From assembly GCF_010389155.1 (NCBI RefSeq), contig NC_057763.1, positions 31,230,645 through 31,294,644 of the forward strand: a DNA stretch of 64,000 nt. The letters are read 5' to 3'. The notes beneath the pieces were generated by a model that saw nothing but the letters and a program-made list of their open reading frames with translations, was not told where the DNA came from and did no database searches. The translations under genes and the position numbers were made by a program. Shown piece by piece: positions 1 to 10,900 of the stretch; the stretch's first letter is position 1, and the number at the start of each line of letters is the position of its first letter. This DNA is from Erigeron canadensis. Taxonomy: Eukaryota > Streptophyta > Magnoliopsida > Asterales > Asteraceae.

Positions 1-1359
1 CGGGGCTTCCACTCGTCTTCCACGCGGGTGATGCCAACACCCTAAGTACATTTACATCAAAACTAACAAATCTAGCACTATTTAAATCTAACAGTATGTG
101 AGTAAAATACACTCAAAAATGAAGAGCTCAAATTTACTGTTATAAAATAGATTTTTATAGAAAAAAGATATTATATATCTTACCAACTACTAATAAAGTT
201 GGTAATACTTGTTCTGACTCGAAACCTGACTTGAAACATCAGGTTTGGGTTATTCATTTTGACTTGTCAAATTGTTTGCTTTATTTTTCTCGCCTCCGGT
301 GAATGTTCGTCTTTGCAAGTTAGCCCCACCACTTGAACCCACCCATTCAATAACCCACTAACTCATTTTTATTTGATACCAAAACCTCATCAACCTACCA
401 CACTTTTGATATGTTTGACTTGACATCAACCGGTCAACCCACTATTTCATAAGACCACTACCCATTTGATCTGTTTGACTTGAAATCAACTTATCAACTC
501 GTTAACCCAATAACCTTTTTGACCCGCCAACTCTAATAAACTGACCCAATAACATAACACGTTTCTTATTAAGTTGGCTCCGATTGAGTTTTCTATCCAG
601 ATTCTGATATGAGGTCGGGTACTGGTTAAGTAATCAATCGACTAACCCGAACCTGACCTAATTGCTATCACTATTAAGTTTTGACATTAACTCTTTGTAT
701 AATTGGGCTGACTTTCATGTGGTTTATCTGATAATAAGATTTATGTGTTTGTTATACCAAGACTAAACATTATTCATCAGTTTTTCTCTTTAATAAGACA
801 CATACCAAGAACATTCCTCTCCTTATAACTCTTACTTCTAGCCTACTTCTTTTTCTATTCTTCCCCTCACATAATCTTTTCGGGCCCCACTTTCCATCAC
901 AAAACGCACTTCTAATAATAGAACAAACCCTCTAGACGCGGGCTAGACGCAGCCGCTGCTAATAGCATCTTCAAGGGTGGCTGTGTCGGACGCGGGCTAG
1001 ACACCTTATAAGCATGGGCCTAATATATCAGAAGCTTTTTTGCTGTTAAAATTATATATATATATATCAGAAGCCTAACTCTTCCCCGCGCCTTCATTTC
1101 TAATATTTACAAAATTCCTTTTCTTAATAGCTACAGTAATAATTAGCTAGTGTGATGTGTTGCTCAATGCTCATAAAAACGAAAAAAGTTTATGTTGCTT
1201 TGGATTAGCCGAGAAGGATAGCGAGCTATTTTTTACTCAAATGTCGTCATTTGAGTTTCTTTTGTCCAACCATTTCCTTGATCACCCAATTAAGATATTT
1301 CACATAAAAAAAAGATTTGTTATTGTTAGAAATATATTTGTAATAAGGGAAAAATAAAT
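1..1359. other. AT-rich intergenic DNA, no gene seen
   Basis: No coding region with plant gene structure is visible. A phrase built on TTTGACTTG(A)ATCAAC occurs twice about 60 bp apart near 415 and 470, and GACCC/AACCC-rich stretches at 180-680 resemble the subterminal parts of hAT-like elements, but I could not define ends. Short ORFs here look like chance. Confidence 0.4.
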
Positions 1360-2374
1360 AAAAAGGTAACCTATTTACCTAAAATTCATAAAAAGGGAAA
1401 CCTATTTTGTTTTCGTTTATTTAAAGGATACAGTTTTCATAAATTTCCTAATAAGAGGAAGATCGTTAGTTTTAGACGCCAGTCAGCCGTTAACATCGTT
1501 AGTCTGCTTACGTGGCATTACTAAAACAACTATTCATCTTCTTCTCTCCTTTTCCACTCCATCTGCCGGCAACCACCCCGCTGCAGCACCACCGCCGTCT
1601 GCCACCTCTCCCTCGCCGTAAAACAAATCTGGCAGCCACCACAAACAACCCTCTAGGGTTTTCTTCAACTCTAGACTCCAAATACTCCATCACCACCACT
1701 GCTTTGCCGCTACTGTTGCTACTCGACTTCCAGCCGCCACCACTCGACTCCATAATCGTCCAGGAGGGTAAGGAACAAGCGAGAAACGTTTTTTGGGTTT
1801 GTGACATGAAAACTAAGCATGGACAGATCTGTAACGACCTGTTTAGAAGCTTGAACGTTCCTCCTTCTTCCTGGACCGTCGTGGGATGGTGATGGTACAG
1901 CGGTACGTGGCTGCGACGGGAAGAAAAAGAGAAAACATTAGGTTATTAAAGGGAAAAGAAATGGGTTTTGTTTTAAAAGATTATGGAGTCGAGTGGTGGC
2001 GGCTGAAAGTCGAACGGAAGCAGCGGCGGCGGAGCAGTGGTGGTTATGGAGTATTTAGAGTCTAGAGTTGAAGAAAACCCTAGAGGGTTGTTTGTGGTGG
2101 CTACCGGATTTGTTTTCCGGCGAGGGAGAGGTGGCAGACGGCGGTGGTGCTACAGGGGGGGTGGCTGGCGGATGGAGTAGAAAGTGGGAGAGGAAGATGA
2201 ATAGTTGTTTTAGTAATGCCACGTAAGCAAACTAACGATGTTAATGGCTAACTGGTGTCTAAAACTAACGATCTTTCCCTTATTAGGAAATTTATGAAAA
2301 TTGTATTCTTTAAATAAACGAAAACAAAATAGGTTCTCTTTTTTAAAAAATTTAGATAAATAGTATACCTTTTT
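1360..2374. mobile_element. Foldback element with ~400-bp inverted arms (MULE-like?)
   Basis: The left arm (about 1360-1758) reappears as its reverse complement at 1979-2374. The outer ends are AAAAAGGTAACC on the left and the matching inverted end on the right, and the inner arm ends meet at ATTATGGAGTCGAGTGG. The arms are AT-rich outside but strongly GC-rich inside, so each arm shows long spurious ORFs on both strands. The ~220-bp loop has a smaller inverted pair (GTCCAGGAGG near 1759 and its partner near 1870). Long terminal inverted repeats suggest a Mutator-type or foldback transposon. I could not find a clear 9-bp target-site duplication, and no transposase is present. Confidence 0.75.
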
Positions 2375-2799
2375 ATGCATTTAATTATTTTATCATCTTA
2401 TAAAATATATCGTCACATATGTAATACCTTTTACAGTTTTACTTATCTTAATTCTTACGTATATGAAAAATTAACATATGAAAATTATTTTATTTTTTTA
2501 TAGGTACAGATTGAATATCAAATAAGTTTAAATTATGGATGTAGGTTATATTGATTCACATTAATATGAAGTCGATTATGAGAAAATCCTAAAACCACCA
2601 TATGATTACTTCATCTATCTTTCTCGATGAAATGAATATTATTACAGGAAAATGTTTATCCACTTCTTAACTTTCAACATAAGATAAGTGTCAATGGATT
2701 ACGCGATAAGATTATGCTCTAAAATGTCAAAGAAAATGACCCTTACTTCATCGCCAGTGTAGTAAAATAAACTCCCATTAATTTTCCATTATTACCTTC
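2375..2799. other. Spacer and upstream region of GRP-a
   Basis: AT-rich spacer between the foldback element and the GRP-a TATA box. No ORF or repeat structure stands out; regulatory sites for GRP-a probably lie here but cannot be named. Confidence 0.4.
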
Positions 2800-2807
2800 T
2801 ATAAATA
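2800..2807 (+). promoter_or_regulatory. TATA box of GRP-a
   Basis: TATAAATA lies 80 bp upstream of the GRP-a start codon, placing a transcription start near 2832 and a leader of about 55 nt. The same TATAAATA octamer precedes GRP-d, -e, -f and -g. Confidence 0.7.
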
Positions 2808-2886
2808 GAGACATGCAACATACAAGTTTCCTCACACTTCTACCATAATAATCAATTCCTAGCTAGCTTCTAAGTTAAAAATAAAC

Positions 2887-3346
2887 ATGTCTTCAAAAAC
2901 TTTCCTTTTTCTTGCCCTAGCTTTTGCAGTTGTTCTTCTCATTACCTCTGAAGTGGCTGCTACGAGAGAGGTGGCTGCGACTCATGAAAGTGAGTTTATT
3001 TTAATTTCTTGGGTATATATAGTATATGTACAGTTTTGATTTGTTTAAAGAAATGTAAGAATGTAGTTATTAGCCATTAATTAATCATAATTTACTCAAT
3101 TAGTACGATATATTAATTCTTGCAGGTGTAACAGATGCCGATTATCACCACAAACTTGATGGACGTGGTGGTTATAACGACAAGCCTACGGCTGAAGATG
3201 ATGAGGGTGGTAGTGCAGGTGACAAGGACCCTGACATAGAAGCACGATGCAGGTACCGTTGCTGTAGTTACAGCCCAAGAGGATGGTGCATTAGGTGCTG
3301 CCGCACTTATGCAGAGGCTGTCGCGTTTGAACAAACTCGAAACTAA
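2887..3346 (+). CDS. GRP-a: secreted glycine/cysteine-rich protein (class II GRP-like), 107 aa
   Basis: Two exons, 2887-2989 and 3126-3346; the intron has GTGAGT donor and TGCAG acceptor and splits an AGT serine codon (phase 1). The product starts MSSKTFLFLALAFAVVLL, a signal peptide ending near the VAA at residues 23-25. A short acidic, Gly-containing middle follows, then the cysteine module CRYRCC-SYSPRGW-CIRCC and the tail TYAEAVAFEQ. The module (C-x3-CC-x7-C-x2-CC plus x-E-A tail) is the signature of class II plant glycine-rich proteins such as the AtGRP3 type, which bind wall-associated kinases; that function is inferred from the family. The Gly stretch is much reduced compared with GRP-e, -f and -g. 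The 3' flank is shared with the GRP-b and GRP-c copies. No defect seen. Confidence 0.85.
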
Positions 3347-3902
3347 TTAAATAATATGAAAGATGGTCAAGCTAGCATAAATTATGTATTAAGTACTAAT
3401 ATATGTTTGGGTATGTAATAAGTGGAACGTACGTCTTCTTAACTTCTTTGAAAAGAAGTAGTACGAACTATTGGTGTTTGTTAGTATAATAAGTGAGGGC
3501 TTCCTCCTTTCATGAATAAAAGTACATATATATATATATGGCCTCCGTGTACCAACTACAAATTCAAACATTAGTACGTAGCGTTTCTATGAATAACCTA
3601 TAGATACACAATTACCTTCACCGTATATATAAAAGCTAATTTAATACAAATGAAGACAATTTTAAAAAGAAGCTCTAATTCTCGTACCCCGTGCAGCCTT
3701 TCCGTGTACCAACTACTTGATAGTCAGGCCCGGATATGAAGGATTGCAAACAAGGCCCAAGTTATTTATGGGCCCTCTGTTTTCATAGTCTCTTGATATT
3801 TATGGCCTTATGGGGCCTCTGTTTTCTTAGTCTCTTGATCGATATGAGTGTAACCCAAAATATTTATTTGAAGTTCATTCGGATTTTCCGTTGGTTATCA
3901 TT
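3347..3902. other. 3' flank of GRP-a, shared with GRP-b/c units
   Basis: 3' UTR and flank. The phrase around 3455-3520 (AAGTAGTACGA and CTTCCTCCTTTCATGAATA) recurs after GRP-b at 4725-4800, and CGTGTACCAACTACTTGA at 3702 recurs at 7437. These shared flanks show that GRP-a, -b and -c arose by tandem duplication. Confidence 0.65.
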
Positions 3903-4382
3903 TGCTTGGTTCGGTTTCAAGTTCAAAACTCTTAACCTCAACTTTATATAAAGTTAACCTTACAAGTATTTTTTTTAAATAACTCATGACAGATTTATAC
4001 AAACCTCAACTAACAAACATTAGTTACAATAATAATTAGCTAGCCTAGCCTTACCTAACCAAATCTGTTAATTTCTCACTGCACACAGCGCCATATAATA
4101 TTTTTTCCATATTCTTTATCTAATATTTTATTTTACCATTGACAACACTCTAAAAATAGCATAATTTCTTCACCAATGGGAATATCAAAGATGCAGCCAC
4201 ATGTCAATCAATCGGCCCGCTACTACTCATCCGCCATGATCATATCGCCCGAGTAGTAAATACATCATTTCTTTTATCTATATATGCAAAAGACATACAA
4301 CATGCAATTCAGCCCCTTCATCACACTTGTACCATATCAATCAATTCCTAGCTAGATTCTAATTTAACATATATATATATAT

Positions 4383-4671
4383 ATGGCTTCAAAAACTTTC
4401 ATTTACCTAGCTTGCACTTGCTTTCGCGGTTGTTCTCCTCGTTACCATTGAAGTTGCTGCTGTTAGAGAGGTGGCTGCGAGTCATGAAAGTGATCAAATA
4501 GAGGCCAACAAAGGGGGACTCCACAAAGTTGATGGACGCGGTGGTAATTATAACAGTAGTAAAGCCAACGGTGGTCGTGCGAGTGCCAACAACCACCCTG
4601 ACGACGTACAAGGAAAATGCACTTGCTGTGGTTACAACGAAAAAGGATGGTGCATCAGGCAATGCTGCTAA
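4383..4671 (+). pseudogene. GRP-b: frameshifted, intron-less GRP-a relative
   Basis: ATG at 4383 opens a frame like GRP-a (MASKTF...) but it stops within the signal-peptide region, because the segment between the start codon and the conserved GCACTTGC carries four extra bases relative to GRP-a. The mature part continues in another frame from about 4411 to TAA at 4669-4671, keeps VAASHESDQ..., DGRGG and the cysteine motif C-x-CC-x7-C-x3-CC, and ends right after the last CC, lacking the x-E-A tail. The GRP-a intron position (GAA A^GT) is present without an intron. An alternative is that TTACCTAG at 4403-4410 is a 3' splice site of an unseen upstream exon, which would restore one frame; I see no such exon. 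Mostly likely a pseudogene, but the mature region is surprisingly intact. Confidence 0.65.
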
Positions 4672-5185
4672 TTAGTTAATGGAGGAATCCTGAATAAGTA
4701 CTGGAATTCATGTCTTGTTTGAAAAGTAGTACGAGTAGTATTACTAGTATGAACTTTGTGTTAAACTAAAGTGACGACTTCAATTCCTCCTTTCATGAAT
4801 AGACAAGTACAAAATATGACTTCAATTCCTCCTTAATTGGGCCCAACCTATTTATAGGGGCTCTGTTTTCTTAATTAGTCCCTTAGTTGGCCCATTTATT
4901 TTTTCTTTTACATCTGTGTTTTGACCAATTAAGGATGATCAATAAAACCAAACAAATTAAAAATCATATAAAAACCATATACTTAATTGTATCATTACAT
5001 CTAAGAATACCATTTTCTTCAAACTATTTAGATTTTTGTGAATATAGACGAACATTAGAACTTCCGAGAACCAAAACCTGCACTAATTAGAAGCATCCAA
5101 ACACTGCAGTCATATACTTGGTACATCTATATGGACATGCAAATATATTAACGTTGTACTACATGTCTACAAATATTAATACTAT
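4672..5185. other. 3' flank of GRP-b
   Basis: 3' UTR-like sequence similar to the GRP-a 3' end, then sequence shared with 7487-7833. No gene. Confidence 0.5.
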
Positions 5186-6178
5186 ACAAGAGACGTATGT
5201 TGCTCGGTCCCATGGACGGCGCCAAATGATGATACGTCGATTAACATATACTGTTTTAGAGTATGCAATCAAATATCATTATAAATAAAGAGAGTTGTGT
5301 GGGTCCCATACCACCTAACATGGAGGAGTGTGAGGAAGGTTAGGATATTTGGGTGACGATTCCATGTTGGTAACCGTATTATGTATACGGTTTTATGCCA
5401 TCCAATTCTATGAGGGTAGTGATTATGTTAACAATGATTTGAGGGACGATAGTTCAAGTACTCTCTATGATGGAGTTTTCTTGTTCTATTTCTCTTGTTT
5501 GAATGAATTCTTTCATTCTCGTATGTCACTATTTATAGTGAATATCCAGAATCTTTTGGATAGATTTTATTCTTTTGGAAATATTTTATTACGATTTTAT
5601 TCCTTTTGGATAGATATTATTTCTTTAGAAAGATTTTATTTCTTTTGGATAGATATTATTCCTTTTGAATAGATTTTATTCTTTTTAGATATATATTATT
5701 ACTTTTGATATCGTATTATACTATTTTATCGTATGTACTTCATTCCATTTTGTTGTGTCATTCCATTTTGTTGTGTCTAGAAGAAAACATATACTTAAAA
5801 GTTAATTATTATTATTATTTACGTTTGTTGCAGCCATCATACAAGAAAATCAAATATTGATTGTTACTCTTTGATTCTCATCAGCATTCAACGAATATTT
5901 ATAACTAGAAAATTTTGGACCTCGCGTTGCGGGGTCTCAACTCCTTTGTTGAAACGATTCGTTATTTTAGTATATATGCCGTGAATTTTTGACAATTTAA
6001 TAGAAATAATTTTGTCATTAATATGTTCGTTTAAAAGTATGCAAGAAAACAAAACGTAACCCGTAGTAGAAACCTGAACGGGATGTGATATGACAAAAAT
6101 ATTAATCTATTAATTCAGATATAAAGTTAACCTTACAAGAATTTTTGTTATTGGTTCGGTATCAAAAATATCATTTGC
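5186..6178. other. Spacer between duplication units, with T-rich tandem repeat and Helitron-like terminus
   Basis: Unlike the flanking units. It contains the degenerate repeat at 5545-5705 (separate entry). Around 5910-5945, in reverse orientation, CCCCGCAACGCGAGG followed by CTAG looks like a Helitron 3' end (hairpin plus CTAG). The 107-codon ORF at 5349-5672 is repeat-driven and unlikely to be a gene. Confidence 0.4.
5545..5705 (+). repeat. Degenerate ~25-27 bp tandem repeat
   Basis: Five to six imperfect units built on TTTTGGATAGATATTATT, strongly T-rich on this strand. It looks like a small AT-rich minisatellite. Confidence 0.6.
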
Positions 6179-6620
6179 TTGGTTCGGTTTCAATTTCAAA
6201 ACTCTTAACCTGAACTTTATATAAAGTTAACCTTACAAGAATTTTTTTTAAATAACTCATGAGAGAATTACACAAACCTCATCTAACAAACAGTTACAAT
6301 AATACAAGTAATTAGCTAGCCTTACCGAACCAAATCTGTTTCTCATTGCACAAAGCGCCATATAATATTTTTTTTTTCCACCTCTTTTTCAATTCTTTAG
6401 TATTTAATTTTACCATTGGCAACACTCTAAAAATAGCATAATTTCTTCACCAATGGGAATATCAAAGATGCAGCAATCGGCCCACTACTACTCATCCGCC
6501 ATGATCATATCGCCCGAGTAGTAAATACATCATTTCTTTTATCTATATATGCAAAAGACATGCAATTCAGCCCCTTCATCACACTTGTACCATATTAATC
6601 AATTCCTAGCTAGATTCTAA

Positions 6621-6664
<44 letters not shown>

Positions 6665-6669
<5 letters not shown>

Positions 6670-6962
6670 TTCAAAAACTTTCACTTTCCTAGCTTGCACT
6701 TGCTTTCGCGGTTGTTCTCCTCGTTACCACTGAAGTTGTTGCTGTTAGAGAGGTGGCCGCGAGTCATGAAAGTGATCAAATAGAGGCCAACAAAGGGGGA
6801 CTCCACAAAGTTGATGGACGCGGTGGTAATTATAACAGTAGTAAAGCCAATGGTGGTCGTGCGAGTGCCAACGACCACCCTGACGACGTACAAAGAAAAT
6901 GCACTTGTTGTGGTTACAACTTAACGAAAAAGCTAGGATGGTGCATCAGGCAATGCTGCTAG
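6665..6962 (+). pseudogene. GRP-c: second frameshifted GRP-b copy
   Basis: Same layout as GRP-b: ATG at 6665, the identical 4-base excess that breaks the signal-peptide frame, and an open mature frame ending at TAG 6960-6962. The mature part has the DGRGG stretch and a C-x-CC ... C-x3-CC end, with a 15-base in-frame insertion (encoding LTKKL) between the cysteine groups. A (TA)n run of about 20 repeats abuts the ATG. The frameshift predates the duplication because both copies share it. The mature frame stayed open after duplication, so expression from another start cannot be ruled out. Confidence 0.65.
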
Positions 6963-7436
6963 TTAATTCAGTCAACGGTCATACTGTTGTCCCTAATCGT
7001 TTGATTCACAAAATATGAACAAGAGAGAATATACTAGAAATATATAACCGTATGTGATAGATTACAAATTATGTTACAGACACTTTGTATATATAGACAT
7101 AAACCGAACCATCATGACTATTCACGGATGGTCATGTCTATTCTAAACTATCTAACATTGTGGTTGTTCACCAACAGTCACGACCTTCTGTAAGTAACTT
7201 CCAATAACCGCTATTCGGTTATTATCTATCGTATTGACACACTAAACCCCTATATTTACAAAACATAAATATAGTATTAACCGAGCAATGAACGGGATTA
7301 TGGTCCACACATACTAGTTAAACTGACACATGAAAAGCATCAGCAAAACTATCACTAAATCATAGTACACATAAAAGCAGTACAAATGACCACAATTTAA
7401 GAAAAATTGTATTGATCAAACCCTCTCTAAGCCTTC
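6963..7436 (-). mobile_element. Inserted segment, possibly LTR-like remnant
   Basis: This stretch interrupts duplication unit 3 immediately after the GRP-c stop and is missing from unit 2. Read on the minus strand it has an LTR-like look: TGTTAGATAGTTTAG near 7162, a TATATATA box near 7090 and a T-rich downstream part. No target-site duplication or TG...CA pair was firmly identified, so the class is uncertain. Confidence 0.3.
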
Positions 7437-7936
7437 CGTGTACCAACTACTTGACAGCCAGACCCAGATTTGAAGGATTGCGAATTGGGCCCAACCAATT
7501 TACAGGGGTTCTGTTTTCTTAATTAGTCCCTTAGTTGGCCCATTTATTTTTTCTTTTACATCTGTGTTTTGACCAATAAGGATGATCAATAAAACCAAAC
7601 AAATTAAAAATCATATAAAAACCATATACTTAATTGTATCATTACATCTAAGAATATCATATTTTTCAAACTATTTAGATTTTTGTGAATATAGACAAAC
7701 ATTAGAACTTGCGAGAACCAAAACCTGCACTAATTAGAAGCATCCAAACATTGCAGTCATATACTTGGCACATCTTTATGGACATGCAAATATATTAGTG
7801 TAGTACTACATGTCTACAAATATTAATACTATATTTGGCAAACGATAATAGTGAAAGAATAGATAATCATCCATATGGTCATAACCAATGTATGTGTTGT
7901 CTTTTTGTGCATGCGACACATCAGCTTTGGAATACC

Positions 7937-8007
7937 AGGTGTCACTTCTACTCTGAGAAATACTACTTGCATGATCAAGTTCAAATGTTTGATCGGCTTT
8001 ATAAATA
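7937..8007 (+). promoter_or_regulatory. GRP-d promoter: shared CCAGGTGTCACT element and TATA box
   Basis: CCAGGTGTCACT followed by TCTAC and ACTTGC lies at about 7937-7972. A related block occurs in reverse orientation upstream of GRP-f (about 22007-22046). TTATAAATA at 7999-8007 is the likely TATA box, about 60 bp before the ATG. Confidence 0.55.
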
Positions 8008-8067
8008 GATCAACGTATCAATTAACATGAAAACATAACGAAAGTTATATGATCGACGGAAATAAAG

Positions 8068-9577
8068 ATGAAGATCAGAAAGAGTTTGATTTTGTTTACG
8101 CTTTTATTTGCTATTGGAATTGTCATCTCTTCAGCAAGATTAATTCAGACAACAGATGATAGTGAGTTATTGAATCCAACTTATTGATCATAAATTTTTT
8201 GTTTTTATGTTATTAATTAAAAAACTTGTTATATACGTAAATTTAAATGCATGGGCCTGTTTTAGAAACTGTCTTTTTAATTTGTGTAATTACGTGAGAA
8301 ATGATTATTTTGTCAATGATAACATGTAAACTTACTATTTTAAGATATCCACATGTTTTTTGCACATGTATGTTACAAGCAAGACCATTTATAAACTAGA
8401 AGTTAGTTGACTTTCAAATTATATATATGTAGTGCATATATATCTTGACCCCAAAATTCAATATGCTCTGGCTTAATCTTATTTTCTTGTTGGTTAACTG
8501 TGAATTTCAGCATTTGAAGTAGATGAGAAAAAGAGACGCCCTATTGATGAAGCAGCTGGGATAGTAGGGAGTGAAGATCTTGAGGTAGCAGATGGTCATG
8601 ATTTCTCAATTGCTGACAGCGGCGGAGTTGGAGGAAGTGTAGGAGGAGGTGGAAGTGGAGGCGGTGGCAGTCATGGTGGCGGAAGTAGTGGAAGTGGAGG
8701 CTATGGTGGTGGAAGTGGAGGGGGAAGCAAGGGAGGTGGCGGCAGTGGAAGTGGTGGTGGTAGCAAGGGAGGAGGAGGCAGTGGAAGTGGTGGTGGTGCC
8801 CATGGAGGAGGTAGCAAAGGAGGTGGTAGTAGCGGCGGAGGGAGCGGAGGTAGTGGAGGTGGAGGAAGTAAAGGAGGTAGCGGTAGCGGTGGCGGGAGTA
8901 AAGGAGGTGGGGGAAGTGGAGGTGGTGGTGGACATGGCGGGGGCAGCGGAGGAAGCAAAGGAGGAGGAAGTAGCGGGGGTGGAAGCCATGGAGGTGGTAG
9001 CAAAGGAGGAGGAAGCAGTGGTAGTGGTGGTGGAAGCAAAGGAGGTGGTGGTAGTGGAGGTAGTGGTGGTGGAAGTAAGGGAGGTGGCAGTAGTGGAGGC
9101 GGAAGCAAAGGAGGCGGTGGTAGCGGAGGTGGTGGAAGCGGGGGAGGAAGCAAAGGAGGTGGTGGAAGCGGGGGAGGAAGCAAAGGAGGTGGTGGAAGCG
9201 GGGGCGGAAGCAAAGGAGGTGGTGGAAGCGGGGGCGGAAGCAAAGGAGGTGGTGGAAGCGGAGGCGGAAGCAAAGGAGGAGGTGGAAGCGGAGGCGGAAG
9301 CAAAGGAGGAGGTGGAAGCGGAGGAGGAGGAAGCGGTGGAAGTGGACACGGCGGGAGTGGCGGAGGTGGACATGGCGGAAGTGGAGGCGGAGGACATGGT
9401 GGAGGTAGCAAGGGTGGGGGCGGAAGTGGAGGAGGGGGGCACGGAGGTGGTAGCAGCGGAAGTGGTGGAGGTAACAAAGGTGGGGGCGGAAGTGGTGGTG
9501 GAGGATATGGTGGAGGTAGCGGTGGATCTCGAGGAGGTGGTGGTGGAGGCGGCGGCAGCGGAGGTGGTCTAGAATGA
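8068..9577 (+). CDS. GRP-d: large glycine-rich cell-wall-type protein, 386 aa
   Basis: Two exons, 8068-8161 and 8511-9577, with a GTGAGT donor and TTTCAG acceptor and a phase-1 junction (GAT GAT A^CA). Residues 1-23 (MKIRKSLILFTLLFAIGIVI plus SSA) form a signal peptide; residues 24-75 are acidic and non-repetitive; the rest is a Gly-Ser-Lys-His array of the form GGGSGGGSKG, ending GGGLE. This architecture fits class I structural wall GRPs, secreted and probably deposited in the wall (family inference). It lacks the C-terminal cysteine module of GRP-a/e/f/g, but shares their signal-peptide exon and phase-1 intron. Long ORFs on the opposite strand here are shadows of the GGN codons. Confidence 0.85.
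9125..9334 (+). repeat. 30-bp tandem repeat inside GRP-d
   Basis: Six clean 30-bp units (9125-9304), each encoding GGGGSGGGSK, and a seventh diverged unit. Neighbouring units are nearly identical at synonymous sites, pointing to recent slippage or unequal exchange. Array length is likely to vary between alleles. Confidence 0.85.
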
Positions 9578-10826
9578 AAAGAAAAAAAGAGACATGTCGA
9601 TGTTTATGCCGCACATGCATTGTGTAACACTAAGAATGTAACGTTATATCAAATGAGGCTAAGATAATAACTAATAAGAAATGGTAAAAGAAGTTGTAAT
9701 GTTGTTTGCCCAACGAAGATGAATGTAGATGTTTCTATATATATATAGTTTATATACACTTGTTTTACGAGTTATATGTTTAGACATCTTGCTCTTGTCA
9801 ATATCACCAAATATCTTGTTCGTTTCATTAGTACTCTAATTTGTTTCCATTAAGTCAATATTTTAAAATCCAATTAATTTTCAGAGTTAGAAATGACGCT
9901 GAAATGGCTAGTTAAATTTTATTAGTTTATAGATCTACCACCCTAACATCTAGACAATTACCATATATATTTTTGCATGGAAAATTTTGATTAATCTAAA
10001 AAGTACGAGTACAAAAACACTCCATAAATAATTTCCATAACGCTATAAAATCTTTTGTAATTAATATTGTAGATTAAATGTGATAAAAAGTATACTCTTT
10101 TTGTCTTATTTTTTAGTCCACTTATATGTGGATGAATAAATGTATAAAAAACTATTTGATAGGATGAAATAAAAAATACAAAGTTAACTTAAATGTGATT
10201 TTATACCATACAGAGTTTGAAAGTAATCCTCTCAAATGAACTACAATCAATACAAATAGGGCGTATGAAACAAATTTCTTTTACTATTTTTATACTTTAC
10301 TTATTTTACATTTTATTTATTTCTTTTACTTTTAAAACATCTACGCTACGACAATTACATCAAGAACTATCTACACTCTTCATCACCCCAATCGACGCAA
10401 CCATCACACTGTCGGTGCTATGGTCGTTGTATCATACGTACGGATCCCCATCTAACTTTATTTAAATACAACAACATATTATATAAGTTAAATTGTACGA
10501 GAATATTTTTTTAAAAGAGTTTAGAAAGTCATCAAATTTTTAACTTTAAAATCCTAACTAGATATTAGTTTACACACAAATTTGAGGAGATTGTCGTTAT
10601 TTTGCTATAAGTCAAAGTAAATGTTAAGTAATGATATAAACACATACCGTGAAATAATTTTATTCAATTACGAGTAGTTGTTTAGTTATTATAAATTAAT
10701 GAAGAGTTTGTCTTTTAAGTGCATATATAAACCAAATATCAACCATCTCTACTTATCTTTTTTGGGAAATTCTTTGATAATTTGAGTTGTCTGACGATGG
10801 GATGACTTGTAGTACGTTGTTTAGCC
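9578..10826. other. 3' flank of GRP-d and AT-rich spacer
   Basis: 3' UTR followed by AT-rich DNA. Bases from about 10520 to 10930 are diverged but recognisably similar to 23210-23730. A Helitron-like fragment (about 10280-10460) is listed separately. No gene. Confidence 0.5.
10280..10460 (+). mobile_element. Family-B Helitron-like 3' end (fragment)
   Basis: A CT/AC-rich stretch with CACCCCAATCGACGCAACC ending CGTACGGATCCCCATCTA resembles the ends at 22500, 19790 and 63510, where a GCATTACGCGG-type hairpin is followed by CTAGT. This is the most diverged copy; the assignment is tentative. Confidence 0.3.
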
Positions 10827-10900
10827 AGGTGCCCATGAGGAACAGATTTTTATCCAATAATTAAGGTGCCCATGAGGAACAGATTTTTATCCAATAATTA
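10827..10900 (+). repeat. 37-bp perfect tandem duplication
   Basis: Two back-to-back copies of a 37-bp unit starting AGGTGCCCATGAGGAACAG. A single diverged copy lies at about 23645-23680 (GTCCATGAGGAACCAG), so the doubling happened only here. Confidence 0.85.

Larger units (their letters stand above)
3903..5185 (+). repeat. Tandem duplication unit 2 (contains GRP-b)
   Basis: This segment matches 6179-7833 with few differences: the left end (GCTTGGTTCGGTTTCAA), the promoter-like stretch with CACCAATGGGAATATCAAAG, the GRP pseudogene, and the 3' part beginning TTCTTAATTAGTCCCTTAG through CTACAAATATTAATACTAT. Unit 3 differs by an interposed segment at 6963-7436. Confidence 0.8.
6179..7833 (+). 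repeat. Tandem duplication unit 3 (contains GRP-c)
   Basis: Second copy of 3903-5185. The left and right boundaries match unit 2; the middle holds an extra segment at 6963-7436. Substitutions are scattered and a TA microsatellite has expanded upstream of the pseudogene. Confidence 0.8.

Noticed and set aside
1508..1892. ORFs of 99 and 126 codons on both strands
   Set aside because: They lie in the GC-rich inverted arm of the foldback element and exist because of its composition; no intron, domain or own promoter was seen.
8541..9620. Long minus-strand and off-frame ORFs across the GRP-d repeat (His-, Pro-, Ser/Thr- or Val/Glu-rich)
   Set aside because: They mirror the GGN codons of GRP-d. 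Only the Gly frame joins to a signal-peptide exon across good splice sites.
10217..10465. 82-codon membrane-like ORF
   Set aside because: The hydrophobic stretch comes from T-rich DNA and the 3' part is Helitron-like repeat.
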